Assembly: GCA_964596165.1 (NCBI GenBank)
Contig: CAZQTW010000010.1
Span: 56,855-120,854 of the forward strand
Length of the DNA: 64,000 nucleotides
Direction of reading: 5' to 3'
Source: CAYUQT01 sp964596165
GTDB lineage: Bacteria > Planctomycetota > Phycisphaerae > UBA1845 > JAFGLZ01
Part shown: piece after piece, positions 42,358-51,735 of the stretch
How the letters are laid out: each line of letters opens with the position of its first letter
Numbering within the stretch: position 1 is the first letter of the stretch
The notes under the pieces: model-generated
What the model was told of the DNA's origin: nothing
Databases searched by the model: none
What the model saw: the letters and a program-made list of their open reading frames with translations, nothing else
Program-made: the position numbers and the translations under genes

Positions 42358-45300
42358 TCAGTGGACCAATCGGAACGTCTTGATTTCGTAGGGCTTGATC
42401 TCGAACGTGAAGCGGCCCTTCCTGAACGGCAGCTTCTTCTCATCCTCCTCCACCAGATTGCACTCGACGACGGACTTGACGGGGAACCGACAGCGGACCG
42501 TGACGGTCTCTCGCCCGCCGTGTGCCTCGTACAAACGCACGATCCAGCCGCGGCCGTCCTCGGCCCGCTTGAGCGTTTCGAAGACAACGTGGTCGCCGTC
42601 GATCATGATGAACGAATGCGATGCCGGCAGCTTGCCGCCGCGGCCACGGACGGGCGCGGCGACCATCGGCACGTTCAGCTCCATGGCGCGTCGAACGGTT
42701 TCGGCCTGTCGCCAATCGCCCTTGTGCGGAAGGAGTGAGTACGTGAACTCATGCCGTCCGAGGTCGGCCGTCGGATCGGGAGATTCCGCTCCTCGGAGCA
42801 AGGTGATCCGCAGAACGTTGTCCTTTACATCGTGCCCGTACTTGCAATCGTTGAGCACACTGACGCCGTAATCGGCCTCCGACAGGTCTACCCACCGTTG
42901 AGCGCACACCTCGAACTTGACCTGTTCCCAGGATGTATTGCGGTGCGTTGCGCGCTCCAATGCGCCGAACTGGATTTCGTAGGTGGCGCGCGTACTCAGC
43001 ACGTCGACCGGGAAGGCAGCCTTCAGCATCGTTTGCCGCTCATGCCAATCGGCGCGCGTGACAAAGTCGATCCTTGCCAGCCAGTCGTACAAGATGATGT
43101 CCTGCTCGATGACGGTCCGGCGATGTCGCCTGACGACGCGGACGAGAGCGCGTACGGGTCCCTGTTCCACGACCCGGATGGTGGTCTTACCCTCGAACGG
43201 ATATCGCCGCTTCTCGAACGTGTCGTGGACGTTCCAGGCCGCCTCGATCTCGGGGCCATCCTGGAAAAGCTGGAGGTCGTTTAGGACGTTGCCCGGTGCG
43301 ACGACTTCGCGCCCGAATCGTTTGTCGAAAAGCCTCGTGATCGCTCCATCGGCATTCAGTTCGATCCGGTAGTACCGGTTTTCCATTCGTTTGGCGGAGA
43401 CACGAAGGCTGGTATCTTTTGTCGCGGAGCGGCCGCGACCGCGCTTCAGTGTAAAGGTCGCATAGCCGACGGGCGGCACGTCTTCCGGGGCGAAGATCAA
43501 TTCCGTCTTTCCATTTTGTTCCTTGACGACCTGAGCGGGAATCGTGATGCCCTTCTCGTCCACAACCAATGCATCCATGCCGCCGGCGTGCGTCGGGAAG
43601 CGAACGATATCGGAGCGATTCCATCCCAGCGAATTGAACACGCAGATCGCCTTGCCGTCGCCCGCCCGCCTCGCATTTCGGGCGAGGGTCTGCATGGCCC
43701 GGTGGATGATTCGATCGCCCACCGCGGCCACGCGTGCGTGGTCGGCCAGCGTCTCTTTGTAGACCTCGCCGATGCTGCTGCCGGGCAGGATATCGTGGAA
43801 CTGGTGGAGCAGGATCGTGTGCCAGCCTTCGGTGAGTTCGGCGACGGGGACCTTCTCGCCGAATTGCGAAGCTATTGCACTCAGGATCTCCGCCTGACGG
43901 TAACGCAGTTCGTTCCGACGGTTCGCCCGCTTGGTCGCGCCCTGCGTGGTGTACGTGCCACGGTGCGTTTCGAGGTAGAGTTCGCCGTCCCATACGGGCA
44001 GGTCCTTTGCCTTGCGGGCGGCCTCGGCGAGGTACGCCTCGGCACCGGCCTGTCGGCACCGGGGCAATCCCGGAAAGTCCTTGGATCGGGCGGCAAACTC
44101 GAGCATGCCCGGCGTTGCTCCCCCCCCGCCGTCGCCGTAGCCAAAGGGTACCAGCACTTCGTCGTATTCGGCCTTCTGGAGGTAGTCGTTCCAGTTTCGA
44201 CGGGTGTGGGCAGGCTCCGTGTCGCTGTTATAACCGTTCCACAGCAACGGGATGTGAGCCAGTACGCGAGATCCGTCGATACCTCGCCACCAGAACAGAT
44301 GGTCCGGAAACGGATTGCGGCTCTGCCAGTGGAGCTTACACGTGAAGAAGTACGGCAGCCCGCACCTCTGAAGGATCTGCGGCAGCGCCCCACTGTAGCC
44401 AAAGACGTCCGGCAGCCAGAGGCTTCGTGGCCGCGTGCCGAATTCCTTGCGCATGAATTCGATGCCGTAGAGCATCTGGCGTACGAGGGCCTCGCCGCCC
44501 GTCGTATTGCAGTCGGCTTCGACCCACATCGCGCCGGTCGTCTCCCACCTGCCACGCCTGACCCACTTGCCGATCTCCTTGTAGAGATCCGGGAAGTGTC
44601 GCTTCGTATAGGCGTAGAGCTGTGGCTGACTGCAACTGAAGACGTAGTCGGGAAACTGCTCCATTAGCCGCACGGCCGTCGAGAATGTCCGCCCGCACTT
44701 GCGAATCGTCTCGCGAATCGGCCAGAGCCAGGCCGTGTCGATGTGCGAGTGGCCGGTCAGGCAGAGGCGACCGCCCTCGGCTTCGGAACCGACCTCGGCC
44801 AGACGCCTGGCCATCCGTCGCCGCATGGCACCCACGTCAGCGAGGAATCGATCCCGCGAAACCGTGAGGTCGATCATCAGCAGCGCCTCTTCGAGGATGC
44901 CGTGAAGCAGCCGTCGGCGACGATCGTTCGGTTCGCTCGTCTCGGCCTCCCAGAGAAATCGCAGGTCGTAGTAGGCCCCTTCCACCGTGCGATTGACCCA
45001 GACCAATCGGGCGTGATCGAACTGACTGAACTCTCTCAACAGGCTTGGGTCTTGATAGAACGACGGCACGCTGGCGAATTCGAGCAAGAGCTCATGCCGG
45101 CCGGTGCGCGGAAGCGTCGTCCAGGTATGGAACTTGTCGATGCCGGCGCGCGGCGTGCCGTCGACCCTCAACAGGCCCTCCATGTCGCGGAAGTTGAACT
45201 CCACACGGAGGTCTTTCAAGGGCATCGCGGCGGGCACATTGACGCCGGCGCGGAGAAAGACGGTCTTGCCGGCACGAAACCGTGCCGGCAGCTCAACCTT

Positions 45301-45441
45301 GGACCACGCTCCGTCGTATTCGTAGCGGTCGATCGCCGGAAAGTTCGCCGTGCGCGCCTGCCAGGGGCCGATGGGCCAGGTCTTGTCGGCCACGCGAGAA
45401 CACAGGGCCTCGATCTTGGCCTTGACAATGCGGTAATCCAT
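42358..45441 (-). CDS. GH38 alpha-mannosidase
   Basis: A 1027-residue glycoside hydrolase family 38 enzyme removing alpha-linked mannose. The catalytic alpha/beta barrel shows LTGHSHIDTAWLWP (metal-ligand His/Asp, about residue 232) and SLWLPDVFGYSGALPQIL with the catalytic Asp near residue 343. The middle three-helix and C-terminal beta-sandwich domains are present through VCAQRWVDLSEADYGVSVLND and the final FEIKPYEIKTFRL. No signal peptide is visible, so the enzyme is probably cytoplasmic or exported by another route. The ATG at 45441 follows GGGAG. It converges on the large polysaccharide-active gene, which fits joint use of mannose-containing polymers. Confidence 0.92.
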   Translation of the reverse strand: MDYRIVKAKIEALCSRVADKTWPIGPWQARTANFPAIDRYEYDGAWSKVELPARFRAGKTVFLRAGVNVPAAMPLKDLRVEFNFRDMEGLLRVDGTPRAGIDKFHTWTTLPRTGRHELLLEFASVPSFYQDPSLLREFSQFDHARLVWVNRTVEGAYYDLRFLWEAETSEPNDRRRRLLHGILEEALLMIDLTVSRDRFLADVGAMRRRMARRLAEVGSEAEGGRLCLTGHSHIDTAWLWPIRETIRKCGRTFSTAVRLMEQFPDYVFSCSQPQLYAYTKRHFPDLYKEIGKWVRRGRWETTGAMWVEADCNTTGGEALVRQMLYGIEFMRKEFGTRPRSLWLPDVFGYSGALPQILQRCGLPYFFTCKLHWQSRNPFPDHLFWWRGIDGSRVLAHIPLLWNGYNSDTEPAHTRRNWNDYLQKAEYDEVLVPFGYGDGGGGATPGMLEFAARSKDFPGLPRCRQAGAEAYLAEAARKAKDLPVWDGELYLETHRGTYTTQGATKRANRRNELRYRQAEILSAIASQFGEKVPVAELTEGWHTILLHQFHDILPGSSIGEVYKETLADHARVAAVGDRIIHRAMQTLARNARRAGDGKAICVFNSLGWNRSDIVRFPTHAGGMDALVVDEKGITIPAQVVKEQNGKTELIFAPEDVPPVGYATFTLKRGRGRSATKDTSLRVSAKRMENRYYRIELNADGAITRLFDKRFGREVVAPGNVLNDLQLFQDGPEIEAAWNVHDTFEKRRYPFEGKTTIRVVEQGPVRALVRVVRRHRRTVIEQDIILYDWLARIDFVTRADWHERQTMLKAAFPVDVLSTRATYEIQFGALERATHRNTSWEQVKFEVCAQRWVDLSEADYGVSVLNDCKYGHDVKDNVLRITLLRGAESPDPTADLGRHEFTYSLLPHKGDWRQAETVRRAMELNVPMVAAPVRGRGGKLPASHSFIMIDGDHVVFETLKRAEDGRGWIVRLYEAHGGRETVTVRCRFPVKSVVECNLVEEDEKKLPFRKGRFTFEIKPYEIKTFRLVH

Positions 45442-45570
45442 GAATGCGCTCCCAATGGAACTGAGGTATTCGCTTTTCCGCAACAGAACGGGGACAGGTA
45501 CCCTTGCGTTGTCCTCGACCCAACCGTCCGCCCGACAGGACGGGAGCCCGTTCCCGTTTTGTCACACGCC

Positions 45571-45876
45571 TCAAGAAACTGATTTCATCTCAGCTCGCAG
45601 GCTGCGGGCCACGAGTGGCGAACGGCTCAGCCCCTGTGTCTTTGCGTAGGCATCCACTTTCTTGAGCAGGTTACGTTCGATGGAGATGAGGACTGAGGTC
45701 GCACCACTGCCGATTTGAGGGCGCCCCCTCTTGCGTTTTGCACGCACAAGACGGGACTTCATAGATGATGCGAGCGGTTTGGCAGCTACACACTCCGCCT
45801 CAAACTCCTTTGTGGCTTCGCGAAGCTCCGATCCAACCATCTCCCAGTATGGTTTGGTCGCCTTCGCTCTTTTCAT
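45571..45876 (-). CDS. Ribbon-helix-helix antitoxin-like protein (BrnA/CopG type)
   Basis: A 101-residue small protein with an N-terminal charged helix (ELREATKEFEAE, an element common in BrnA-like antitoxins) and a C-terminal ribbon-helix-helix segment SVLISIERNLLKKVDAYAKTQGLSRSPLVARSL, which would bind DNA as a dimer. It lies two bases downstream of the stop of a BrnT-like toxin frame (45879-46160), in the order toxin-antitoxin typical of BrnTA. The antitoxin itself is intact; the toxin is broken. An RNA-encoded partner role remains possible if the RHH protein now only regulates. AAGGA precedes the ATG by about ten bases. Confidence 0.6.
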   Translation of the reverse strand: MKRAKATKPYWEMVGSELREATKEFEAECVAAKPLASSMKSRLVRAKRKRGRPQIGSGATSVLISIERNLLKKVDAYAKTQGLSRSPLVARSLRAEMKSVS

Positions 45877-45878
45877 TG

Positions 45879-46160
45879 CTACATTTTCCTTCGGTATCGT
45901 CGCCTCTCCCGCAAGCTCAGTGCCCTTGCGTGAATGACAAAGATCACGTCGGCGGGATCGACCACATAGACCCCCTGAACACACTTGCCTTCCCGGGTCC
46001 GGCCACGGACCGGCTACTTTTCATTCCCGGCTTTGCGAGGGAACGGACGGGTTGCGGTATTCACCACACACTCAGCCTCGTGCGGCGTCAGTCTGTGCTT
46101 GGCTATGCGGTCTGTATTCCACCGGTTCCACCGGAACTCATACCACGCGTGTTTTACCAT
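45879..46160 (-). pseudogene. BrnT-like toxin remnant with an internal stop codon
   Basis: Read on the minus strand from an ATG at 46160, the frame runs 94 codons to a TAG at 45879-45881 with a single internal TAG at codon 49 (46014-46016). Both halves look like a BrnT-family RNase toxin: the N-terminal part has YEFRWNRWNTDRIAKHRLTPHEAE, matching the 'F.WD..N...HI..HGVTP.EAE' start, and the C-terminal part has GRTREG, VYVVDP and VIHARALSLRERRRYRR, matching the family's 'V...A R...E RR.Y' end. The position after GNEK normally holds an aromatic residue; UGG to UAG would explain the stop. Probably an inactivated toxin, unless the UAG is read through. Confidence 0.6.
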
Positions 46161-46265
46161 ATAGTTGATTCGTCCGGGGGTCAATGCGATCGGTCAGCCG
46201 GTTTCAGACTTGCCAAGCGTTGTTCGATACCGAGTTCGCCCGAACGCCGGCGTCAATGGACCCCG

Positions 46266-47807
46266 CTACTTCCGCAGGAAGCCGATTCGGACCTTCACGA
46301 TGTCCTGCTTGAGAAGGTAGCCCTTGCCTCCCTCGATTGTGCCCGTGGCGACGACGCCCGGGCCGATGAGGGTGTCGCACCCGACCCGCGTGCCGGGCGT
46401 GAAGTTGACCATGACGGCCGACCGCACCTTGTCGCCGAAGAAGGTGGCGTTGGAAACGCCCTCCTTGGGCGTGACCAGGCGGCCGCGGATGAGATACTTG
46501 GACGCCTTGCTGTCGAACCGCCAGGTGCCGAAGAAGTTGCCCGCCCCGAGGTCGCATTCCTTGCCCGTGACGATCCAGGCCTGCCCCGGGTGCATGTAGA
46601 TCGTGCCCGGCCCGGCCACGCCCTCGACGTCGGCGGCACATTCGACGCGGGCATTCGGCCCGATGACGGTCTTGCCTCGGACGATGCCGCCCCGGCGAAC
46701 GCAGGCGCCCGGCCCGATGATCACGTTGGACTCGATGATCGAGTCGTCGACGCTCGCCTCGGGCCACATATAGAGCCCGCCTTCGATGAGAGCCCCCAGG
46801 CCGATGTGCGCGCCGGCGCCCATGTACAGGTTGCCGCGAATGCGGATCGGCGTGACGGTTTTCGGGCGCTTCTTGACAGCGTCCAGGTGGTCCTTGAGTG
46901 TGTCGTAGGGACCGATGAATGCGTCCTCCTCGAACACCAGCGTTGAGCCCCCATGAATGATCGTGCCCGGGAAGATATAGCGGGGATTGGGTTTGCCCCT
47001 GCCGGCCTGGTAGACGTATTTGCCTTTGCGCCGCGGGATTGAGGCCACTTCGAGCCTGACTTGCTCCTGGTTGGCCTCGAGGTAATCGAAGCAGCGATCC
47101 ACATGGACGACCGGCGTGGCGGCCATCACGGCCAGGATCGGCGTGGCCGACCCGACCATCTCGCCCAGACGGCGAGCGATGTAGACCCGCTGCTGCGGTG
47201 TGGCCGACAGGGCGTTGCTCAGGGCACTCACACTGTTCGCCGGAATCGCATACAGGCCGGCGAGACGGTTGACCCCGTCCTCCACCGCCCCGTGAAAGGC
47301 GGTGATCTTCTTGGATGAATCGTTGATCGTGACGGTGTGCCAACTAAGCTTGTCCTCTTCGGGCGGCAGTTTGTCGACCAGGGCACAGACGGCCTTGCCG
47401 CCGGCCTTGACGAAGGCGCGGAGGACGGCTTGATACTCGCACGTCTGGGCACACAGGTCGGCATTAACGACCAATAGATCGCCGCTGATGCCGCCTTGCC
47501 TGATCACTGAGGCCAACGCGGGCGCGTCGCCTTGATCATAGGGCTCGGCTCGAATGAATCGCAGCTTTTGGCGACTGCTTTCGGCGAAGACGGCCTCAAC
47601 CGCTTCGGCTCGAAACCCGACGGCGACGGTTATGTCGGTGACCCCCGCATCTTGAATGGAATCGACGACCCGCTGCACGAGCGGAATGCAGTTGACCTCC
47701 ATGGCGTACTTGGGCCGCAGAGCCTTGTCGCCGCCGTAAGGAAAACAGTCATCCCCTCGGCCATGCGCGAGGACGATTGCCTTTCGAATACGATTTGCCT
47801 GGGACAT
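46266..47807 (-). CDS. Bifunctional-type sugar nucleotidyltransferase with left-handed beta-helix (GlmU-like)
   Basis: A 513-residue protein. The N-terminal half is a nucleotidyltransferase fold (RKAIVLAHGRGDDCFPYGG, VDSIQDAGVTDITVAVGFRAEAV, LLVVNADLCAQ) and the C-terminal half a series of hexapeptide repeats (IFPGTIIHGGSTLV, MGAGAHIGLGALIEGG, VIIGPGACVRRGGIV, IGPNARVECAADVE and more). This is the GlmU or GMP-PP/LbH arrangement. The N-terminal metal/nucleotide loop is odd: canonical GxGTRM is replaced by GRGDD, which may change or remove activity. The ATG at 47807 is preceded by GGAG. Likely substrate: a sugar-1-phosphate for cell-wall or LPS precursors. Confidence 0.72.
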   Translation of the reverse strand: MSQANRIRKAIVLAHGRGDDCFPYGGDKALRPKYAMEVNCIPLVQRVVDSIQDAGVTDITVAVGFRAEAVEAVFAESSRQKLRFIRAEPYDQGDAPALASVIRQGGISGDLLVVNADLCAQTCEYQAVLRAFVKAGGKAVCALVDKLPPEEDKLSWHTVTINDSSKKITAFHGAVEDGVNRLAGLYAIPANSVSALSNALSATPQQRVYIARRLGEMVGSATPILAVMAATPVVHVDRCFDYLEANQEQVRLEVASIPRRKGKYVYQAGRGKPNPRYIFPGTIIHGGSTLVFEEDAFIGPYDTLKDHLDAVKKRPKTVTPIRIRGNLYMGAGAHIGLGALIEGGLYMWPEASVDDSIIESNVIIGPGACVRRGGIVRGKTVIGPNARVECAADVEGVAGPGTIYMHPGQAWIVTGKECDLGAGNFFGTWRFDSKASKYLIRGRLVTPKEGVSNATFFGDKVRSAVMVNFTPGTRVGCDTLIGPGVVATGTIEGGKGYLLKQDIVKVRIGFLRK

Positions 47808-47876
47808 TTGCCGTCTCCGTAGAGTGGCCGCAGACAGGGACAAGCCGGATGCAACCGCGCACGCACGCGAACACCA

Positions 47877-48539
47877 TCAGCCGCCACCGGTATCCACCAC
47901 ATTCTGATCGATGAAAGCGCCGTCCATCACCGTGGCCTTGGCGCTGCGAAAAGCCTGCATGCGACTGTGGATGTGCTCAGCAACCACTTGTGGTGTTGGG
48001 ACCGCAGTCAGTGTGACCGTGGGGTTGGACACGTCCGTGGGACTCTCCACCCTCACGTTTCCATATCCGAAGATCCGGCCGAAGAGGCTCTGCGAGACGC
48101 CTACATCCCGCACGCGGATCAAGTCGGTCTGGTTGATTGTCTTCGAGAGGATCCCCACTTCAACAAACAGACGTTGGGTGGTCACGCGGTACTTCCGAGA
48201 CAGAACGAAGCCTGTCATGCGAAGCAACACCGCGCCGCCGGTCAGGACCACGATCACCAGCCATATCGTCACCAGCGGCCAATTCGGGCCAAGGTGTGGT
48301 TTAACCTTCATCGCCGCAATCAGTAGGGCGACCATCAGTACGAGCCAGAGGAGCCATTGGCCGTAGAAGGACCGCGGGCTACCTCGTCCGACCCACAGCT
48401 CTCGCTCCTCACCCGGGCCTGTCGATGTTGCGGCCGGCCCGACGGATGGCCCCAACTGCTCGTTGACGCCACGTTGAGACGACGGAGCAGATTGCCGCAT
48501 TGGCTGTTGGCTGGGCTGTCCTGCATTCGGATCTGCCAT
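47877..48539 (-). CDS. PH-domain (bPH2/YdbT-like) membrane protein
   Basis: A 220-residue protein. Residues 1-45 are a low-complexity Gln/Pro/Ser linker. Two transmembrane helices follow (about residues 58-78 and 89-115, LLWLVLMVALLIAAMKV and VTIWLVIVVLTGGAVLL). The C-terminal cytoplasmic domain (about 115-190) is a bacterial PH domain with YRVTTQRLFVEVGILSKTINQTDLIRVRDVGVSQSLFGRIFGYGNVRVES, the 'bPH' signature in which a conserved RI.GYGNV core is clear. Family members are associated with membrane stress or general surface assembly; function unknown. AAGGAGAG precedes the ATG. Confidence 0.82.
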   Translation of the reverse strand: MADPNAGQPSQQPMRQSAPSSQRGVNEQLGPSVGPAATSTGPGEERELWVGRGSPRSFYGQWLLWLVLMVALLIAAMKVKPHLGPNWPLVTIWLVIVVLTGGAVLLRMTGFVLSRKYRVTTQRLFVEVGILSKTINQTDLIRVRDVGVSQSLFGRIFGYGNVRVESPTDVSNPTVTLTAVPTPQVVAEHIHSRMQAFRSAKATVMDGAFIDQNVVDTGGG

Positions 48540-48789
48540 GATGGATCTCTCCTTGAATCTGGCGGATTGGGCGACATGATAACACCAGGCGCGGCGGCTC
48601 GCCAAGACGGACTCGTGTCGGGGTGGCGTTCCCGCAGGCGCAGTCCGCCCCTGAAGGCACCGGGGCCCGAGTGTTGGGGCTCGGGCACGGACGTTGATGG
48701 CGGTGCACAACTTGGAGCGTGATACCCGAACCCCGTCAGCCCAAATACCGTACGCAGGGCAATAACGACAACAGCGGAGAGAATGCCCA

Positions 48790-49665
48790 ATGACCTGTGC
48801 AAGAAAACAACCTTTCAGCATCTCCTGGCCTGGCGGCGAACTGGACCTGACCGGGTGGCCGCTGGTCATGGGCGTGCTCAATGTCACACCGGATTCATTC
48901 AGCGACGGCGGACAATACCTGGATTCGTCCGCCGCCGTCGCTCATGCGAGGGAGATGATCCGAGAAGGGGCCGACATCATCGATGTCGGTGGCGAGTCGA
49001 CGCGACCGGGATCAGATCCGGTGAACGCCGCCGAACAGATCCGCCGCACGCAACCGGTGATCGCGGCCATTCATCAAGAGTTCCCCGATGTCCCGCTATC
49101 GATCGACACACGACTGGCCGAGGTGGCCCGGGAGGCGCTGAATTCGGGTGCCTCGATCATCAACGACGTGACCGCGCTGCGCGACGACCCGGAGCTGTCC
49201 AGACTGGCCGCCGAACGCGAGGCGCCCGTCGTCCTAATGCACATGCTGGGTACGCCGAAGACGATGCAGCAGGCCCCGCATTACGGGGACGTGATTGAGG
49301 ACATCGTCGCATTCCTGGCAGGCCGAATCCGCGTGGCCACGGCCGCCGGTATCGATCGCGGGCGAATCCTCATCGACCCGGGACTCGGGTTCGGCAAGAC
49401 CGTCCGGCACAACCTGGAAATCCTCCATCGGCTGGAAGACTTCAACGTACTCAATGCTCCGATTCTGATTGGCCCTTCGCGAAAGCGTTTCATCGGGTCG
49501 GTATTGGAGATCGAAGCCCCCAAGGACCGTGTCTTTGGGACGGCGGCGGTCGTGGCCGCGGCGACGCTGGCCGGGGTTCACATCCTGCGTGTACACGATG
49601 TCCGGCAGGCCGTGGACGTATCGAGGATGTGCCGGGCCATTGCATGCTATGAGCAATTCGAGTAG
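48790..49665 (+). CDS. folP: Dihydropteroate synthase
   Basis: A 291-residue TIM-barrel enzyme joining pABA to hydroxymethyl-dihydropterin pyrophosphate in folate synthesis; the target of sulfonamides. Diagnostic motifs: MGVLNVTPDSFSDGG, GADIIDVGGESTRPGSDPV, SIDTRLAEVA, IINDVTAL and RILIDPGLGFGKT (pterin-binding), and GPSRKRFIG with the catalytic Lys/Arg pair. The length is normal and the ATG is preceded by GGAGAG. There is no other folate gene nearby. It converges on the first of the tandem lipoprotein genes with a 15-base gap. Confidence 0.97.
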   Translation: MTCARKQPFSISWPGGELDLTGWPLVMGVLNVTPDSFSDGGQYLDSSAAVAHAREMIREGADIIDVGGESTRPGSDPVNAAEQIRRTQPVIAAIHQEFPDVPLSIDTRLAEVAREALNSGASIINDVTALRDDPELSRLAAEREAPVVLMHMLGTPKTMQQAPHYGDVIEDIVAFLAGRIRVATAAGIDRGRILIDPGLGFGKTVRHNLEILHRLEDFNVLNAPILIGPSRKRFIGSVLEIEAPKDRVFGTAAVVAAATLAGVHILRVHDVRQAVDVSRMCRAIACYEQFE

Positions 49666-49680
49666 AAGCGAAAACGTGAT

Positions 49681-50646
49681 TTATTGAACGTCGACGTCGG
49701 CCGGTGTGCCGGCGTACCACTGGCTTCCGTCCGTGGCCCACAAGCGAACCGTATAGACGCCCGCCTGATCCGCCGTGAAGGCGGATATGCGTCCCTCGGG
49801 GACATCCATGGTTTCGCGATTTGCGACGGTGTTTCCCGCGCCGTATTGGGTTCGATAGACCTCCCACACCCAACGTGTGATTTCCCCAAGATCACCGCCT
49901 CCGGCGACGTTCCCGTTTAGATCGAAGACTTGGCCGACGGCATAGGGACCCAAGGCTCCGCCACGGGCCTGAACAACGGCATGGATCGTGGGAGACACGG
50001 GTTCCGGCACGACGGGGACATTGACTCGGCGAAGGGTGACGGATCCGTAGACCTCCTCTTCGGCGGGAAGAGGGACAAAGGCGTTCACCGCCACGGTGCG
50101 CTTGCGAAGGATTCCCGTCAGCATGTCGCGTGTCGTGTTGATGGCGAGCTGTTCGTAGCGAACCTGGACATCGGTGTCTCCAAGATCGGTCCGGTCCTGG
50201 AAGGGGCGTCGGTAGTTGATTTCGACCGTCAGCGTCCCATTGTCATTCACGACGACGTCGACACGGGCGTTGCGGCGGTTGGGACGTCCCTGAGCCAACT
50301 GCGAGGGTGATCCGGCACCCGTCTGAAGATTCCACTGCCAGAGGGCCGCCTGATCCCCCGCCGCCATGATCCCCTCGTAGTAAGGGTTCCCGGGGTCATC
50401 GAAAGAGATGAAGGGATCGCGAGGCTCGAAGACCCAACTGACGACACCGTCGGTTGCCGGCAAGCCCTCGGCGCTGATTCGCCAGACGCCGGGCAAGTCC
50501 GCCTTTGTGGCCGCAGGGTAGTCGTTCGGATCCACCGTGGACGGGGGACACCACGGCGCATTGAAGCACCCCGCCGTTACAAGAAGCGAGATGAGCACGA
50601 ATTGCCCTGCCGACTCGATTAGGCTCTTGATGCGATGCTGGCTCAC
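49681..50646 (-). CDS. Lipoprotein, third copy of a tandem paralogous family
   Basis: A 321-residue predicted lipoprotein. The N-terminus is a signal sequence ending in TAGC (SLLVTAGC), followed by an N-terminal domain beginning with a Cys-rich FNAPWCPP and VWRISAEGL. The C-terminal domain has an Ig/PKD-like beta-sandwich with AVVQARGGALGPYAVGQVFDLNG and FTADQAGVYTVRLWATDGSQWYAG. It shares with its two upstream neighbours the QARGG.L.PYxxGxVFDL stretch and the final 'T.F.A..AG.Y..RxWxTDG.QW' end, so all three arose by duplication. The GTG at 50646 is six bases from GGAGG. Surface or envelope role inferred; function unknown. Confidence 0.68.
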   Translation of the reverse strand: MSQHRIKSLIESAGQFVLISLLVTAGCFNAPWCPPSTVDPNDYPAATKADLPGVWRISAEGLPATDGVVSWVFEPRDPFISFDDPGNPYYEGIMAAGDQAALWQWNLQTGAGSPSQLAQGRPNRRNARVDVVVNDNGTLTVEINYRRPFQDRTDLGDTDVQVRYEQLAINTTRDMLTGILRKRTVAVNAFVPLPAEEEVYGSVTLRRVNVPVVPEPVSPTIHAVVQARGGALGPYAVGQVFDLNGNVAGGGDLGEITRWVWEVYRTQYGAGNTVANRETMDVPEGRISAFTADQAGVYTVRLWATDGSQWYAGTPADVDVQ

Positions 50647-50684
50647 CAACGACCTCCGAACCGCCGGCCGACGATCGACCCGGA

Positions 50685-51695
50685 TCACTCCACCTTCACG
50701 TAGAACGTCCGTTCGGGCCCGCTGCCCATTGCCCCCGTCGACCGCCACAGGACACCATCCGTCACGAATAGCGTCGTATAGTACTTCCCGGCTTGGCTCG
50801 CTCTGAAACTGCTTGTAACACCGCTGACAGAGGCGATTTCCTGGCGTTGGAGGACGGCACCGGTATTCGGGTCTTCCTGTTCGCGAACGACATGCCAATA
50901 GTAGACCAGCGAAGGCTGATTCGGGCCGTATGTCGAGGTGGCGTCCAGATCAAACCACTGTCCTGTATTGAAGACGACCGCATCGTTGTAGGGAGGAAGG
51001 GGTCCGCCCCTTGCCTGAATGCGGCCAAAGGGGTGGATATCGCCCTTCTGTTCGAGGATCTGGGGGTTGATCCGCTCCAAAAGGACTTCGCCGACCAGGC
51101 GGGTCTGTGGAGGTGCGGGGCTCGAGAGCGGCGATTCGGTCACGCTCATGACCGCCGTGACCTGTTCCGTGGTTGCACCCGATCTCATCTGGTCGAGGAC
51201 GATCGTCACGTCTCGTCCCAGGGTTCCGTTGGCTTCTCGCTGGCTCCAACCCATACTGACGGTGACGGTACCGTCCGCTTTCTGGACGACGGACGAGCGG
51301 ATGTTGAACACGACCATCGGGCCCAGGCCGCTGACGCCCCAGATCGGCCCGATGGCGGCAATGCGAAACTGCATGTCGATTTCCCAGAGGCCGATCGATT
51401 CATCACGCCCGAGGGTTCCGACGTACTTGAGCTCACCCAGCAGGTCGAAGTTGAGGAACGTCTTGCCGTCGATCATCAGGGCCTGATTGACGGGTTTGGC
51501 GGCGAACGGCGCCGGAAGCCCGGCCTGGCCGACATCGTCCAGTCGCCACGTTCCGACCAGCCGCAGCTTATTCAATGCCCCGCCGGTCACCGGCGGACAG
51601 TAGTTCGCGAAATAACAGCCGACCAGGGTTGCGGCGGCGGAGAGGACCGTCGCCGCCAAGACCGCGATTCGCCGTAATGGTCCGGACCTGATCAT
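50685..51695 (-). CDS. Lipoprotein, second copy of the tandem paralogous family
   Basis: A 336-residue paralogue of the genes on either side. A signal sequence (RRIAVLAATVLSAAATLVGC) ends in a lipobox-like Cys; then comes YFANYCPPV and a domain with LRLVGTWRLDDVGQAG. The C-terminal region has the shared HPFGRIQARGGPLPPYNDAVVFNTGQWFDLDA and ends FRASQAGKYYTTLFVTDGVLWRS. The start at 51695 is preceded by GGAG; an ATG at 51728 is coupled seven bases after the upstream stop. Function unknown; probably anchored at the outer membrane facing the periplasm or surface. Confidence 0.68.
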   Translation of the reverse strand: MIRSGPLRRIAVLAATVLSAAATLVGCYFANYCPPVTGGALNKLRLVGTWRLDDVGQAGLPAPFAAKPVNQALMIDGKTFLNFDLLGELKYVGTLGRDESIGLWEIDMQFRIAAIGPIWGVSGLGPMVVFNIRSSVVQKADGTVTVSMGWSQREANGTLGRDVTIVLDQMRSGATTEQVTAVMSVTESPLSSPAPPQTRLVGEVLLERINPQILEQKGDIHPFGRIQARGGPLPPYNDAVVFNTGQWFDLDATSTYGPNQPSLVYYWHVVREQEDPNTGAVLQRQEIASVSGVTSSFRASQAGKYYTTLFVTDGVLWRSTGAMGSGPERTFYVKVE

Positions 51696-51735
51696 GCAAA
51701 CCGTCTCCGCCCGACGCGGCGATTTCATATCTCCG

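Noticed and set aside
46156..46184. TTGACC-17-TATGGT promoter for the toxin remnant
   Set aside because: The -10 box would overlap the toxin ATG, so the start codon would not be inside the transcript. I keep the frame but not this promoter.
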